The notes under the pieces were generated by a model, which saw only the letters and a list, made by a program, of their open reading frames with translations, ran no database searches and had not been told where the DNA came from. The translations under genes were made by a program, and so were the position numbers. A stretch of 51,974 nt of DNA from a virus. Every line of letters begins with the position of its first letter. The first letter of the stretch is position 1. Location: positions 1 through 51,974 of IMG/VR virus record IMGVR_UViG_3300007799_000004. One strand, given 5' to 3'. Of this stretch, positions 26,684-36,589 are shown in pieces.

Positions 26684-29080
26684 TTAATTGTAGTTTAATG
26701 AAGCGTCTCCGTAATAATGAGTTCCATCATATACTAGTGTAATGATGTCTACCTTACCTACGGCTGTAGAAAGTGTTGGAGCAGTACCACCTCTCCATCT
26801 AATAGTAGGCCAAGTAACTAACCTAGAACCGCCGGTGCCTTGAATTATAAACAGTAAATATCTACCGCCTGTTAATGGATTAGAAAATGTAAATGTCCTG
26901 TTTGCTGCAATCGTGATTTGCTGTACATTACTATTGTTCCAGTTTGCATTTGGGCCAACACCATCTGAGATAGTAAATCTCGTAGATGCGTACTGACCAC
27001 CTACTACGATATTGCCTGATGTTACGGCAATATTACCAGTTACACTTACAACTTCTGCTGGATCTGATCCTGTACCAAAACTGTTTTTTCCGTTAAATAT
27101 ATTCTTTGTCGAAGAACCTGTTTGAACAAACCCATAAGCATTGGTATTGTTTACGTTTGTATAGAAACTAGTCCATGTGCCTGTCAAACTTGTTATAGTA
27201 GGATTTACTGAAATTCCGCTTGCGCTACCGTTTGCAGAAACCGTCTGATTGATTGTGGGGGTTATATCCAGCATTATAACCCCACCATTCCCAGAAGCTG
27301 CTGTATAAGAACCTGTAAGGTTAACAACAGTGGAGAAAATGGAAGTGCTAGTATAAGCTGCTCCCGAAACTAATATAGCCGTACCTGAAGCTGATGGTAA
27401 ACCGGTAGACCTTATTTCTAAGGGATTAGAACCCGTACCAGAAGTAGATACAAGGACAGAGCCTGTAGAACCACCTAAAGTGATTGTGTTGGCTGAGTTA
27501 CCTATTGTGTAAGTACCGTTGGTAGTCAGTGCTGTTGGAGCAAGCCTGAATCTCTCAGTAATTGCCCCAGCATTATTTACATCGCTATATACAAGAGCAC
27601 TAGTTCTAGAAGCATCAGTAGCTGTTGTCCAAATAGCAGACAAGCCAATCATATCTCTATTATCGGTAGTAGTAGACTCACCTTGAAACAATATTCTACT
27701 TCCAAATCCAGCGGCTGCTGTACCAGAAGAGTTTGTTCTGAGTGTTAGTATATCCTCTACCGTGGACGTGTTTGCTGTTACGTCTGTAATAGTGGTAGCT
27801 CCACCAGTAGAAGCTCCACCAGTAATAGCAATTCGAGTAACGTTATTGGTTTCTAAATTTAATCCAAAGGCATCGTTTGTGCCAATGGTTATTGCAGCTG
27901 CGGTAGTATTACCACCATTTGTAATATCACCTGAACCAGCTGAAGGTGTAAAGTATTCGAGGGCTGTTGCTCCTGCATTCACTCTCAACTGTTGTGTTGC
28001 CGTACCTATTGCTAATCTTACCGCTGTATTTGCACCAGTTCCAATAACTATATCTCCAGCAACATCCCAAATTACATCTGTAGCTACCGAGCCACCGCCA
28101 GAAGGAGCAGACCAACCGGGAGCTCCACCAGATGTTCCTGTAAGAACATGGCCGGTTGTACCAGCATTTGCTAATCTTATTAATTCTCCTCCTGTTCCTC
28201 TGTAAAATAAATCAAAAGAAGCATCAGACCCTAAATCAAATCTAACCTTACCCGCTGTTGTGTGTAAAGCGGTTTGACTAGATGCTGTAATTTTTAATCC
28301 TGTAAAACCACCTGAACCTACGGCTGTGAGTACTGGATTAATTATTAATCCTGCAGTTATTCCAGATGCTCCACCAGTTTGATTGATAACGGGAACAATC
28401 TCTACATTACTAAATGTTGAACTTCCTGAATTAGGTTTAAATTCACCACTTATATTTAGAAAATTAAGTGTTCCTGTTGTTTGGTTTGCAGCAGTAACTG
28501 TTCCTGTAGTTAATGTTATACTCTGTGGTATATTTGTAGAATGCAAATCAGCTTGCATTCTTAGTTCTCCATTTCTCCACCACGATTGATTCTTACCATC
28601 AGGAGAATAAATAAAAGTACCCATCCCATCCGGGTTGTCTACTACATATATTGCTGCCTGACTGTTAAAATAATCAATCGTAAAAGTACTATCGTCGGTA
28701 AGAGTGGCAACTGCGTTGGAAGCAATTGTCCCAGAACCGCCGTATATACCGTTACCACTCCCAGAAGGAGTAGCCCAAGTTCCATCACCTCTCCAGAACG
28801 TTGTTCCAGAAGCTGATGTACCTGAATTAAGATTAGCTACTGGTAAGTTACCAGTTACACCGTTTGTTAAATTTACTTGTGCCCATGCTGGATCGTTAGC
28901 CGTTCCAGTATTAGACAAATATCTAGTGGCAGAGGTATTCTTAGGTAGTTTACTAATTACGTCTGAGGCAGAACCGTGAAGAAGGTCACCTTGTGCAATT
29001 GTATTTTGGCCAGTACCTCCATTTATTTCATCAAGTACTCCTTGTACTTGATTTGTTACTTTTACTAATGTAGCTGCCAT
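26684..29080 (-). CDS. Large fibre protein (798 aa)
   Basis: The composition is dominated by Gly, Thr, Ser, Asn and Ala with few charged residues, typical of trimeric beta-helical phage fibres. The start is MAATLVKVTNQVQGVLDEIN followed by GGTGQNTIAQGDLLHGSA, a common fibre-head repeat. The middle holds two copies of a module containing INQTxxxSGIxxNPxxT and LGSDASFDLFYRGTGGE, also present in the other two fibres. The C-terminal ~60 residues (FTISDGVGPNANWNN onwards) form a distinct beta domain that probably tips the fibre. It begins after a terminator and leads the appendage group. It probably forms a tail or head fibre that contacts the host surface. Confidence 0.8.
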   Translation of the reverse strand: MAATLVKVTNQVQGVLDEINGGTGQNTIAQGDLLHGSASDVISKLPKNTSATRYLSNTGTANDPAWAQVNLTNGVTGNLPVANLNSGTSASGTTFWRGDGTWATPSGSGNGIYGGSGTIASNAVATLTDDSTFTIDYFNSQAAIYVVDNPDGMGTFIYSPDGKNQSWWRNGELRMQADLHSTNIPQSITLTTGTVTAANQTTGTLNFLNISGEFKPNSGSSTFSNVEIVPVINQTGGASGITAGLIINPVLTAVGSGGFTGLKITASSQTALHTTAGKVRFDLGSDASFDLFYRGTGGELIRLANAGTTGHVLTGTSGGAPGWSAPSGGGSVATDVIWDVAGDIVIGTGANTAVRLAIGTATQQLRVNAGATALEYFTPSAGSGDITNGGNTTAAAITIGTNDAFGLNLETNNVTRIAITGGASTGGATTITDVTANTSTVEDILTLRTNSSGTAAAGFGSRILFQGESTTTDNRDMIGLSAIWTTATDASRTSALVYSDVNNAGAITERFRLAPTALTTNGTYTIGNSANTITLGGSTGSVLVSTSGTGSNPLEIRSTGLPSASGTAILVSGAAYTSTSIFSTVVNLTGSYTAASGNGGVIMLDITPTINQTVSANGSASGISVNPTITSLTGTWTSFYTNVNNTNAYGFVQTGSSTKNIFNGKNSFGTGSDPAEVVSVTGNIAVTSGNIVVGGQYASTRFTISDGVGPNANWNNSNVQQITIAANRTFTFSNPLTGGRYLLFIIQGTGGSRLVTWPTIRWRGGTAPTLSTAVGKVDIITLVYDGTHYYGDASLNYN

Positions 29081-29123
29081 TGTTTTAATTTTATTTGTAT
29101 AATCATATATTATAGTTTAATTA

Positions 29124-29145
29124 AGGGGAGAAATTAATCTCCCCT
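29124..29145 (-). terminator. Terminator between the 927-aa and 798-aa fibre genes
   Basis: An 8-bp perfect inverted repeat AGGGGAGA...TCTCCCCT with a 6-nt loop is followed on the minus strand by TTAATTAAACTAT. The T-tract is interrupted, so termination may be partial. Confidence 0.6.
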
Positions 29146-29166
29146 ATTAGATCTTAAAATACAATA

Positions 29167-31950
29167 TTATACACGCTTCACTATTCTAAGTGTTTCATCA
29201 GTAGCTAACACAGTAGCCAGCACTAATACACCTGTGGCTGAAGTTAAAGTGTAATCTCTTGAAACTGTACCAGAACGAGATAATACTACACCGTTTCTAG
29301 AAATTTCTACTAAGTCTAGATTGGTTGGAATCGTAAACACAAAACCAGTACCATCTACATCTCTTGCTACAACTCCTGCATCTAAATCATAAGTTGCAGT
29401 ACCAGTACCATCAACATAACAAACAGTTGTTACCATTGCAGTACTTGCGCCCCATGTGGGAGCAGAAGAAGTGGTAGCCGTTAATACTTGACCGGTTGTG
29501 CCATTAGCTAAACGAATCATCTCACCACCAGAACCACGATAGTATGTATCAAAGTTAGCATCAGATCCAAGATCGTGTCTAACTTTACCAGCCGTAGTCC
29601 ACATAGCATAGTGAGATGCTGAAGTAGTGATCTCTAAAGCTCTGTAATCTGCCACAGCAGTTAAAGTTGGAATAATATGCGCTCCTCGAACTATTCCATT
29701 TGCTCCACCAGTTTGGTTAACAGTAGTATTAATACTTAACTGAGTATTTGTTCCTGTACCAGATGTTGGATTAAATGAACCTGTAATAGATAAATTCAGA
29801 CTCGCTCCTGATGTCACATTTCTACTAGCACTTACAATTAAGTTACCTTGAGGCGCAACTGTTCCACCAGACGCTATAATTACAGAAGTAGCCCCGGCCA
29901 TAGTAATGTCGTCGCCAAGATTAAAAATGGAATTGTTTAGTACCACTAAAGGATTTGTAGCACCTATTCTAGTAGTACCATCGTCTGCAACTCTAAACAC
30001 TTGTGTAGCAGCAGAGTTATTATGTCTGTAACCAAATGTAGTATCACTTGTTCCTGAACCTTGAGTAGTAAGTATTGTACTTGCTGGTACAGTAGCAGTG
30101 CCAATTGCTAAAGCAGTTCCATCAAAGTGGAAATTGGTGGTAGAGGTAAGTGTATTAACACCTGAACCATAAGCTACTTTATTTGCAGCAGCAGTACCAC
30201 CAATAGTACCAGCGGTAGCTATTTGAGTGAATGATATTGCATCTGTACCTAAAGTTGTTACTTCAGATACTGTAAACCAAAGTGTACCAACGTTTGCAGT
30301 TCCATCTTGAATAAGAACATAAACACCATCTACTTCACCAGCAGTATCCATCCATGCAACTCGTGTAAGAACTATAGATGAACCTACTCCAGATACAGAG
30401 TAAGCACCGTTATCCCAAGTTCCTGCACCAGTGCCTGTTGTAGAATCTTTTACTAAGATTGTTTCAGCATTAGCATAAGTAACACCATCTACAGTAAGTG
30501 CTGTGCCTCCAATGGTAAGTGTGGTAGCTGTTCTAGCAGTGATAGCTAAAGCAGCGGTAGTAGCACCTCTAACAGAACCAGATTTTAAACCGGCGACATT
30601 ATTAAGTACCCAACCAACTGTAGCTGCATCTGTATTAGCAGAAGGTGTACCATTAATTGTTATGTTACTAGAGAATACTTTAGCTCCAGCAATAGTTTGA
30701 CCTGTAGTTAAATCTACAAAGTTTTGAGTTCCAGAACCAGTACCACCGTTAGCAATGGCTAGTATTCCACTAACAGCACTAGCGGAGCCTAAACTAATGG
30801 CTCCAAAAGTTAAAGCTGTGCCAGAACGTCTTAATACTTGATTGTCACTAGATGCTGGAATAGACGCAAAATCTGCTGTAGCGTTACCAGTAACACCGAG
30901 TACCGAAAGTGCTGATCCTTGTGCCAAACTAGCAAACGGAAGATCTCCTGATAAGGCATCTGTATCAGTTAAGTCTAATGCTCCCCATCCATAAGTAGAA
31001 GCGCCAGTAACACGAAGTATTTGTCCTACGGTAGAAGAGTTTGTTATACCGGTAATAGGAGATGTGCCATTACCTTGCAGTAAACCTGTAATAGTAGTTG
31101 CTCCTGTACCACCATTTGTAACTGGTAATGTACCAGAAACATCAGCGGTCATACTTACTGCTCCCCAAGTAGGTGCTCCAGCTGCATTACCATGTAATAC
31201 TTGTGTGGTTGTACCTAAAGCCAGAGGTGTGGACGGAAGTACACCTGCACCTCCACCTAGTACTATTGCATTTGCAGTAAGTAAAGTAGAAGACGCAATT
31301 GTACCTGCTGCTGTAAATCCTAAAATACCACCAGAAGTGCCCGTTGTTAAACCTGTACCGCCATTGGCAACCGCTATAGTAGTTCCGTTCCAAACACCTG
31401 TGGTAATAGTACCAAGAGTGGTGATAGTAGCTTGACCTACATAAGCTGTAGAAATATCTGCAGTAGGATTACCCGATACACCATCTCCGTTAGTAATTGT
31501 TAGTCTGTTGGTGGTACCTGTTAAAGTCCTACCTACAAAAGTATCTGCTGATGTTTGAGTCAGAATACCATTTGTATTATATGCAGCTAAAGCATTTAGA
31601 GTCGCATCTAGAGTTATATTAGTTCTAGTATTAGGAATATCATCAGCCGCAGTAAAACCTGCACCGATAAAATTGAATTTTGTTCTAGCCGTTAGAGGAG
31701 TACCCTCTTCTTGTATTTCTGCATATCCACCTGCTCCTGCAGATGCATTTAAGGTTGTTCCTGAAATAGATAAGTTACTACCTACTATAAGAGGTACCAA
31801 AGCTGTAGCCGAATGGTCATAAAACCATAAGTGATCGGCACCAGTAGTAGGCTCTGTTATTGTAAAAAAGTTTGACGCATCAGAAGACATAAGTGCTCCT
31901 GGGGCTACAGACTTTTTAAATTGATTTTGTTTTATTTGTGTAGTTGGCAT
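29167..31950 (-). CDS. Large fibre protein (927 aa)
   Basis: This is a Gly/Thr/Ser/Ala-rich fibre with many copies of short beta-turn motifs such as VANGGTGLTT and VTNGGTGATT. The N-terminus (IKQNQFKKSVAPGALMSSDA) probably binds the virion. The middle contains GGTAANKVAYGSG and one copy of the shared module (TVNQTGGANGIVRGAHIIPT; LGSDANFDTYYRGSGGEMIR). The C-terminus (VEISRNGVVLSR and TLTSATGVLVL) has the same small beta domain as the 793-residue fibre and the 125-residue protein. It overlaps the upstream fibre gene by one base and is followed by a terminator. A receptor-binding role is inferred. Confidence 0.8.
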   Translation of the reverse strand: MPTTQIKQNQFKKSVAPGALMSSDASNFFTITEPTTGADHLWFYDHSATALVPLIVGSNLSISGTTLNASAGAGGYAEIQEEGTPLTARTKFNFIGAGFTAADDIPNTRTNITLDATLNALAAYNTNGILTQTSADTFVGRTLTGTTNRLTITNGDGVSGNPTADISTAYVGQATITTLGTITTGVWNGTTIAVANGGTGLTTGTSGGILGFTAAGTIASSTLLTANAIVLGGGAGVLPSTPLALGTTTQVLHGNAAGAPTWGAVSMTADVSGTLPVTNGGTGATTITGLLQGNGTSPITGITNSSTVGQILRVTGASTYGWGALDLTDTDALSGDLPFASLAQGSALSVLGVTGNATADFASIPASSDNQVLRRSGTALTFGAISLGSASAVSGILAIANGGTGSGTQNFVDLTTGQTIAGAKVFSSNITINGTPSANTDAATVGWVLNNVAGLKSGSVRGATTAALAITARTATTLTIGGTALTVDGVTYANAETILVKDSTTGTGAGTWDNGAYSVSGVGSSIVLTRVAWMDTAGEVDGVYVLIQDGTANVGTLWFTVSEVTTLGTDAISFTQIATAGTIGGTAAANKVAYGSGVNTLTSTTNFHFDGTALAIGTATVPASTILTTQGSGTSDTTFGYRHNNSAATQVFRVADDGTTRIGATNPLVVLNNSIFNLGDDITMAGATSVIIASGGTVAPQGNLIVSASRNVTSGASLNLSITGSFNPTSGTGTNTQLSINTTVNQTGGANGIVRGAHIIPTLTAVADYRALEITTSASHYAMWTTAGKVRHDLGSDANFDTYYRGSGGEMIRLANGTTGQVLTATTSSAPTWGASTAMVTTVCYVDGTGTATYDLDAGVVARDVDGTGFVFTIPTNLDLVEISRNGVVLSRSGTVSRDYTLTSATGVLVLATVLATDETLRIVKRV

Positions 31951-34331
31951 TATATGTAGTAAATTGCAGTTATTTTATCTGATGTTGTCAAAGCCGTGAT
32001 TAAAGTTACAGCTGTTCCAGTTACGGTGTAGTCATCTGTTTCGTCCATCAATTGACCGTTTCTAAATATGAGTATGGGGATACTGGCAAGAGGAGTAGAA
32101 GCTAAAGTAATATTTACTCCAGTTATACCAGTTTGCTTTTCTGTTAAAGGAGAAGCGGAAACCCAAGCCCCACCGGAATACATTAGTACATCTCCGTTAG
32201 ATCCACCCGGAAGTGATCCAGCAGTGGTTGTCCATGCCGGAACAGTACCTGTTGATCCAAGTACTTCCATTGGTCCACCTATGCCGATTCTGGTTAGGTT
32301 ACCGGAAGCATTTCTGTAGTACAGATCTCCTGTAGCATCTGATCCTAAGTTGAAACTTACATTTCCGGCTGTGGTTTTTAAAGCCATGTGACCGGGAGCA
32401 TTTATTTCTAAACCTCTGTATGAACCAGCTGTGGCAGCTGTAAGTGTAGGATTAATATAAACACTTCTTATTACAGAAGTACCGCCTGTTTGATTTACAA
32501 CTGTTGTTACGTTTAAGTCTGTGTAGTTATTACTACCAGCTATCATACTAAACGTTCCTTGTATCTCAGCGTTGGACGGATTAGCTATATTGGTAGAACG
32601 TGTAGCAACTACTTTTAAAGAAGGAGTTGTTGTTACTGCCCCACCACTTTCCACAACAACCGTTGTGTCGGAGTATAATCTAAGATTTCCACCAGACTTC
32701 TCTACAGAATATGTTCCCCCGTAACTTATATTTATCTGATCGGGATGTATATATACCTGCCCTAAAGCTCCTATAGTAATAGCTCCATTATCTGCTAATT
32801 TGAATACTTCTACATTTGCAGAACTATTGTGTACATAGCCATAAGTAGATAGCGATGTACCTAAACCTTTGCTCGTAAATCTAGATAAAGATGATGGACT
32901 AGCGGTACCTAATGTTAAGTAAGTGCCATCAAATTGAAAATCTACATCAGAAGTAAGTGTTGTTGGAGTAGCCCAAAGAGCCACCTGATTTGCAACACCT
33001 GTACCAATTGACGCTGTAGTGTTAGTTATTGTTAAAGTATTAGCTGGATCATTATACGTCAAACTTATACCTGTCCCAGCAACCAATAAAGTATTTAATC
33101 TATCATCAACAGCTTCTGAAAAGTCTGTTACATTTAGTGATGTGACACTGATTGCAGTGTCTGTAACACTTAATAATCGACCTTTAGAATCTACATTGAA
33201 AGATGGAATCAACGAACTTGTTCCATACGTTCCTCCAACAACCCCGGTTGTCGCAAGTAACCCAGATATTACTGGTGTTGTAGTTGGGTTTGTAACGGTA
33301 AGATTTATATCAACAGTATCTAACTCTGTTACAGAAGTAACTGTTCCAACACCTCCCGGTAATGTAAACCAACCTCTGACCCCAGCTCCATCAGTACCGT
33401 AATATTTTGTGTTTCCTGGAGAAGCTGTGTCATTTACTAATTGTATATTAGTTGTAGAAAACGTTACCGAATTAATCGGAGTTATATATTCAATTTGACC
33501 AACTCCTGTACCTCTACCGATTAGCTTGTTTGCTGTAGCTGTATTTAACTTATCATATATACTTTGAGGTATGTGATAGTATTCACTAGCCACACCACCT
33601 TGTATTCCAGTTAAATTATTGTGTACCTGTATTGGAGGAACATACGTAGTTGGAACAAAATCTGTTCCGTCGAAAGTTAAAATCTGACCTACTGTAGCAC
33701 CTGACGGATTAAGTTGATCTAAATTTAAAATCCCACCAAGAGTGTGTAACAACACATTTCCTGGGTTAAAAGTAATTTCTGTGGCAGCCAGCATCGCATC
33801 AACTCCACCAGTTATCGTAATAATCGTAGGACTGTTACTAATTAGATCCTCTGGTATAATAGAAGGAATACTAAATATAGCAGTCTCTAGCGACAGCTCT
33901 AGTTCTTGTAATGCTCCTTTAATTGTGTTATTATCAGAAATAAGGGAGCCGCTAAAAGAACCTAAATTAACAGATGATCCGCTAACACCAGATAAAGTAA
34001 TTAAAGATTCTAATTTAACTTTGTCTAGCGCAGTCATTACACCTGCAGCAATAGTAGTTACTGATGGGATTATAGCATCAGTTCCCGTATCAGAGTTTAT
34101 AGTTACAGTTGACGTGGTTACTGTGCGGGTTAAATTGGTCGGATAAGTTCCTGTGATAGTTATTGTTCCATCATCTATTCTTTCTTGAAACCAAGTTGCA
34201 ACATCCACACCGTCATTTCCCAACCATCCGGTACTTAATGTTCCTGGACGATTTAATGTAGATGTTGTAATTGATTTTTTTAGAATGGACTTTGGAAGAA
34301 TTAACTTTTTGTAATCATCATATAGTCCCAT
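31950..34331 (-). CDS. Large fibre protein (793 aa)
   Basis: The N-terminus (MGLYDDYKKLILPKSILKK) differs from the other two fibres and may be the virion attachment part. Then come strand-rich repeats with many Thr, Ser, Val and Gly, including TPLTNTTASIGTGVANQVAL-like motifs. One copy of the shared module (VVNQTGGTSVIRSVYINPT; LGSDATGDLYYRNASG) is present near the C-terminus. The last ~55 residues carry the FRNGQLMDETDDYT-type beta domain. It starts just downstream of a terminator and is co-transcribed with the 927-residue fibre. Confidence 0.78.
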   Translation of the reverse strand: MGLYDDYKKLILPKSILKKSITTSTLNRPGTLSTGWLGNDGVDVATWFQERIDDGTITITGTYPTNLTRTVTTSTVTINSDTGTDAIIPSVTTIAAGVMTALDKVKLESLITLSGVSGSSVNLGSFSGSLISDNNTIKGALQELELSLETAIFSIPSIIPEDLISNSPTIITITGGVDAMLAATEITFNPGNVLLHTLGGILNLDQLNPSGATVGQILTFDGTDFVPTTYVPPIQVHNNLTGIQGGVASEYYHIPQSIYDKLNTATANKLIGRGTGVGQIEYITPINSVTFSTTNIQLVNDTASPGNTKYYGTDGAGVRGWFTLPGGVGTVTSVTELDTVDINLTVTNPTTTPVISGLLATTGVVGGTYGTSSLIPSFNVDSKGRLLSVTDTAISVTSLNVTDFSEAVDDRLNTLLVAGTGISLTYNDPANTLTITNTTASIGTGVANQVALWATPTTLTSDVDFQFDGTYLTLGTASPSSLSRFTSKGLGTSLSTYGYVHNSSANVEVFKLADNGAITIGALGQVYIHPDQINISYGGTYSVEKSGGNLRLYSDTTVVVESGGAVTTTPSLKVVATRSTNIANPSNAEIQGTFSMIAGSNNYTDLNVTTVVNQTGGTSVIRSVYINPTLTAATAGSYRGLEINAPGHMALKTTAGNVSFNLGSDATGDLYYRNASGNLTRIGIGGPMEVLGSTGTVPAWTTTAGSLPGGSNGDVLMYSGGAWVSASPLTEKQTGITGVNITLASTPLASIPILIFRNGQLMDETDDYTVTGTAVTLITALTTSDKITAIYYI

Positions 34332-34348
34332 AGTATAAATCTAAGAAG

Positions 34349-34387
34349 AAAGGGGATCTTCTTGCATGATGCAAAAAAATCCCCTTT
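34349..34387 (-). terminator. Terminator after the 485-aa structural gene
   Basis: A 9-bp inverted repeat AAAGGGGAT...ATCCCCTTT encloses a second small hairpin (TTGCA/TGCAA). The minus strand continues with TTTCTTCTT. It separates the neck unit from the fibre unit. Confidence 0.75.
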
Positions 34388-34392
34388 TTAAA

Positions 34393-35850
34393 TTAAGACA
34401 AATAGACACCGGCCGCAATAGCATCACCAACAACTTGGAAGTTGGTACCAGTGGTTCTTGCATGTTCTAACCATGCAGTTAAAATTGCTTCAACAGAAGC
34501 TACCATCGTAGCAGAAATGGTACCAGTACCAGCATCTGTAGACGTAACAAAAGGAATAGGAGGATTGCTGGCAGCAAGACGAGTTACAATATTCGCAACA
34601 GTTACAGTAAACGAACTTTGTGGTTCTGCACGAAACAAAAGAATTGCTTTAGCAGGACTGTTTACTTCAATAGTAAGCGTATTTTCTGTATCAAAATAAT
34701 CAATAATATAACTTGTATAGAATGCTTTATTAGCATCAATATAAGTCTGACCCATTGAGAACCAATCATCACATGGTTGGAACTGCTTAGTATGAATATT
34801 TAACTGATTTCTCAAATCGTTTCTAATCTTCCATTTTGCTGTATGACCAGTACCTTCTTCTGGAGCAGCTTCAGTAATTACTGGATCAGTAACACCTGAA
34901 ATAAAATCACCGCCCAAATTAAGAACTGGTTTAACCATGCGCTGTTCAATATTATCGTAATATGCGCCAAGTGCATCAGGCAAACCTACTACAATAAGTG
35001 CGTCAATAGTAGCAGCAGCTCCAGCAGTTAGATGATTAACTACTTCAATTGTAGAAGTACCTGTTAATGCAACATTATCTTGAACAAGACGAGCAAGTGC
35101 TTGGCAAAGTTCAACAGAAGATCTAATTACTTGGTTTATACCATTTACAGTTTGAAATGTAATATTGGTTGTCGGAGTAATAGTACCAAGTGCTTGACCT
35201 GATCCACCACCAGCTTTAATACCAAATATAACAAAAGATTTGTTACCTTGACGTGTACCAGTAGAAACAGCTCTAGATTGTGAATTAAAACCAAACATCA
35301 AACGCTGAAGAACATAATCCAATGGTTGTGTAATACCAGCTACTACAAAATCTACAACAGGAACGGCAGCATACATTGAGTTATCATTTGTTAGACCATA
35401 TTCCTTCTCAGATCGTACTGACCCAAGATTCAAAAATGCATTATAGCTTCCAAGATCCACTGGAGTAGGGAAGTTAGTAGCTGCTACAGCTCCAAAAGTT
35501 GCAAACCGTGCACGTTTGACAGCCACAGATCTAATATTTCCTTTACGGATAATACCAGATTCAATATGTGACTTATGACCAACTTCCCAAACATCTGCAA
35601 GTTGGGTATTAGCTGATGCTGGAGTACCTTGTACAATTTTAATTGCTTGTACTTCAGTAGAATCATCTCCTGCTGCAAGATACTGACCATAAGTTTTGAC
35701 TGCAGAATTAGGATCCATACTAAGGACACCTGCTTGACCTGAAGCCAAATTCAAATTTGAACCAGTGGTTGCAAAACTACCTGATGCCAACGCTTGGTCA
35801 CCGGTGAATACTAAAATTTGCTCCATAGGGAGCTTGTTAGTTCTTTTCAT
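34393..35850 (-). CDS. Unassigned structural protein (485 aa)
   Basis: The start overlaps the upstream stop by ATGA, which supports 35850. The protein is rich in Ala, Gly, Val and Thr with alternating strands and helices and moderate charge, as in a phage capsid or tail structural protein. Stretches such as VLQRLMFGFNSQSRAV and AIAAGVYLS are distinctive but I do not recognise the family. It lies between a neck-type gene and the fibres and has a strong terminator behind it, so it probably accumulates. A capsid-auxiliary, head-fibre base or tail-sheath-like protein is possible. Nothing else in the window points to a contractile tail, and the Crassvirales tail genes are elsewhere, so a sheath is less likely. 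Confidence 0.6.
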   Translation of the reverse strand: MKRTNKLPMEQILVFTGDQALASGSFATTGSNLNLASGQAGVLSMDPNSAVKTYGQYLAAGDDSTEVQAIKIVQGTPASANTQLADVWEVGHKSHIESGIIRKGNIRSVAVKRARFATFGAVAATNFPTPVDLGSYNAFLNLGSVRSEKEYGLTNDNSMYAAVPVVDFVVAGITQPLDYVLQRLMFGFNSQSRAVSTGTRQGNKSFVIFGIKAGGGSGQALGTITPTTNITFQTVNGINQVIRSSVELCQALARLVQDNVALTGTSTIEVVNHLTAGAAATIDALIVVGLPDALGAYYDNIEQRMVKPVLNLGGDFISGVTDPVITEAAPEEGTGHTAKWKIRNDLRNQLNIHTKQFQPCDDWFSMGQTYIDANKAFYTSYIIDYFDTENTLTIEVNSPAKAILLFRAEPQSSFTVTVANIVTRLAASNPPIPFVTSTDAGTGTISATMVASVEAILTAWLEHARTTGTNFQVVGDAIAAGVYLS

Positions 35851-36578
35851 ACTTTATTAAGTATTTGTTCTTTTTGTAATTGAAATTTATTATTATCATC
35901 TAGTATAACGGCTACATATTGTACGGCCATGTCTACTAAAAGATCATGATACGATTCTGGAATGTCTGAAGTTACGGTAGCACTTGTCAAGTTATATGCT
36001 GACAAATCACCATTTTCATATTCCAATGAATCATACCCACCACTAAATACTTTTACTGGATTTCTAAGATATTCAACTTTCGCTGACGTAGTTGTATAAC
36101 CTTTAGTGTAAAACTCTAAGAAGTTATTTTTGATCGAACCTAAACATCTTTCCCACAACAAAGAAGGTTGTGTGTTAGCGTCTCTTAATTTCACATCTAA
36201 GTCGTTAGATCTTACTGTTGTAATAGGAATACGTTTTGTTGCACATTCAATTGGGACAACATAAGCCCTTAAAAAATGTCTGTATGTTGGACTGAAAGAC
36301 AGTAAACTGATTCTATATCTATCCAACTCTACAAAAGTAGCCATGTATTCTGTTTCTGGAACAATAAGAGTTTGAAGCATATCAACTCTTTGTTGATTTA
36401 CCTCAAATCCAAACTTATATTGTTTGCTATTATTTCCGGAATAAAATGTCTCTACATAGTCATCTATGACTTTATTAAAAATATCATCAAGATACGCAGT
36501 AGGAAAATCTTTTTTGTGATTAGAATTTAACTTGTTCCATCTTAACTTAAACTCTTGATGAAGTCTTTCTATTGTCAT
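35847..36578 (-). CDS. Head-tail connector/neck-type protein (243 aa)
   Basis: The start (MTIERLHQEFKLRWNKLNS) and the DIFNKVIDDYVETFY helix match my memory of a common Bacteroidota-phage protein encoded just after the capsid gene. That family begins with a similar helical pair and ends in a SYHDLLVDMAVQYVAVIL segment before a short C-terminal helix. This layout resembles head-tail adaptor proteins that bind the portal. It lies between the 378- and 485-residue genes within one transcription unit, ending before a terminator. The connector role is inference; no enzymatic motif was seen. Confidence 0.6.
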   Translation of the reverse strand: MTIERLHQEFKLRWNKLNSNHKKDFPTAYLDDIFNKVIDDYVETFYSGNNSKQYKFGFEVNQQRVDMLQTLIVPETEYMATFVELDRYRISLLSFSPTYRHFLRAYVVPIECATKRIPITTVRSNDLDVKLRDANTQPSLLWERCLGSIKNNFLEFYTKGYTTTSAKVEYLRNPVKVFSGGYDSLEYENGDLSAYNLTSATVTSDIPESYHDLLVDMAVQYVAVILDDNNKFQLQKEQILNKV

Positions 36579-36589
36579 TTTAGTTAAGT

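Noticed and set aside
27762-28205. Plus-strand open frame of 147 codons inside the 798-aa fibre gene
   Set aside because: It is the complement of a repetitive Gly/Thr-rich gene; composition (Pro/Val-rich) is that of an antisense shadow.
26684-34331. Diversity-generating retroelement acting on the fibres
   Set aside because: No reverse transcriptase, template repeat or A-biased variable repeat was found in the window.
34393-35850. Contractile tail sheath
   Set aside because: No tube, baseplate or tape-measure gene is near it and the ring-muzzle genes indicate a short tail.
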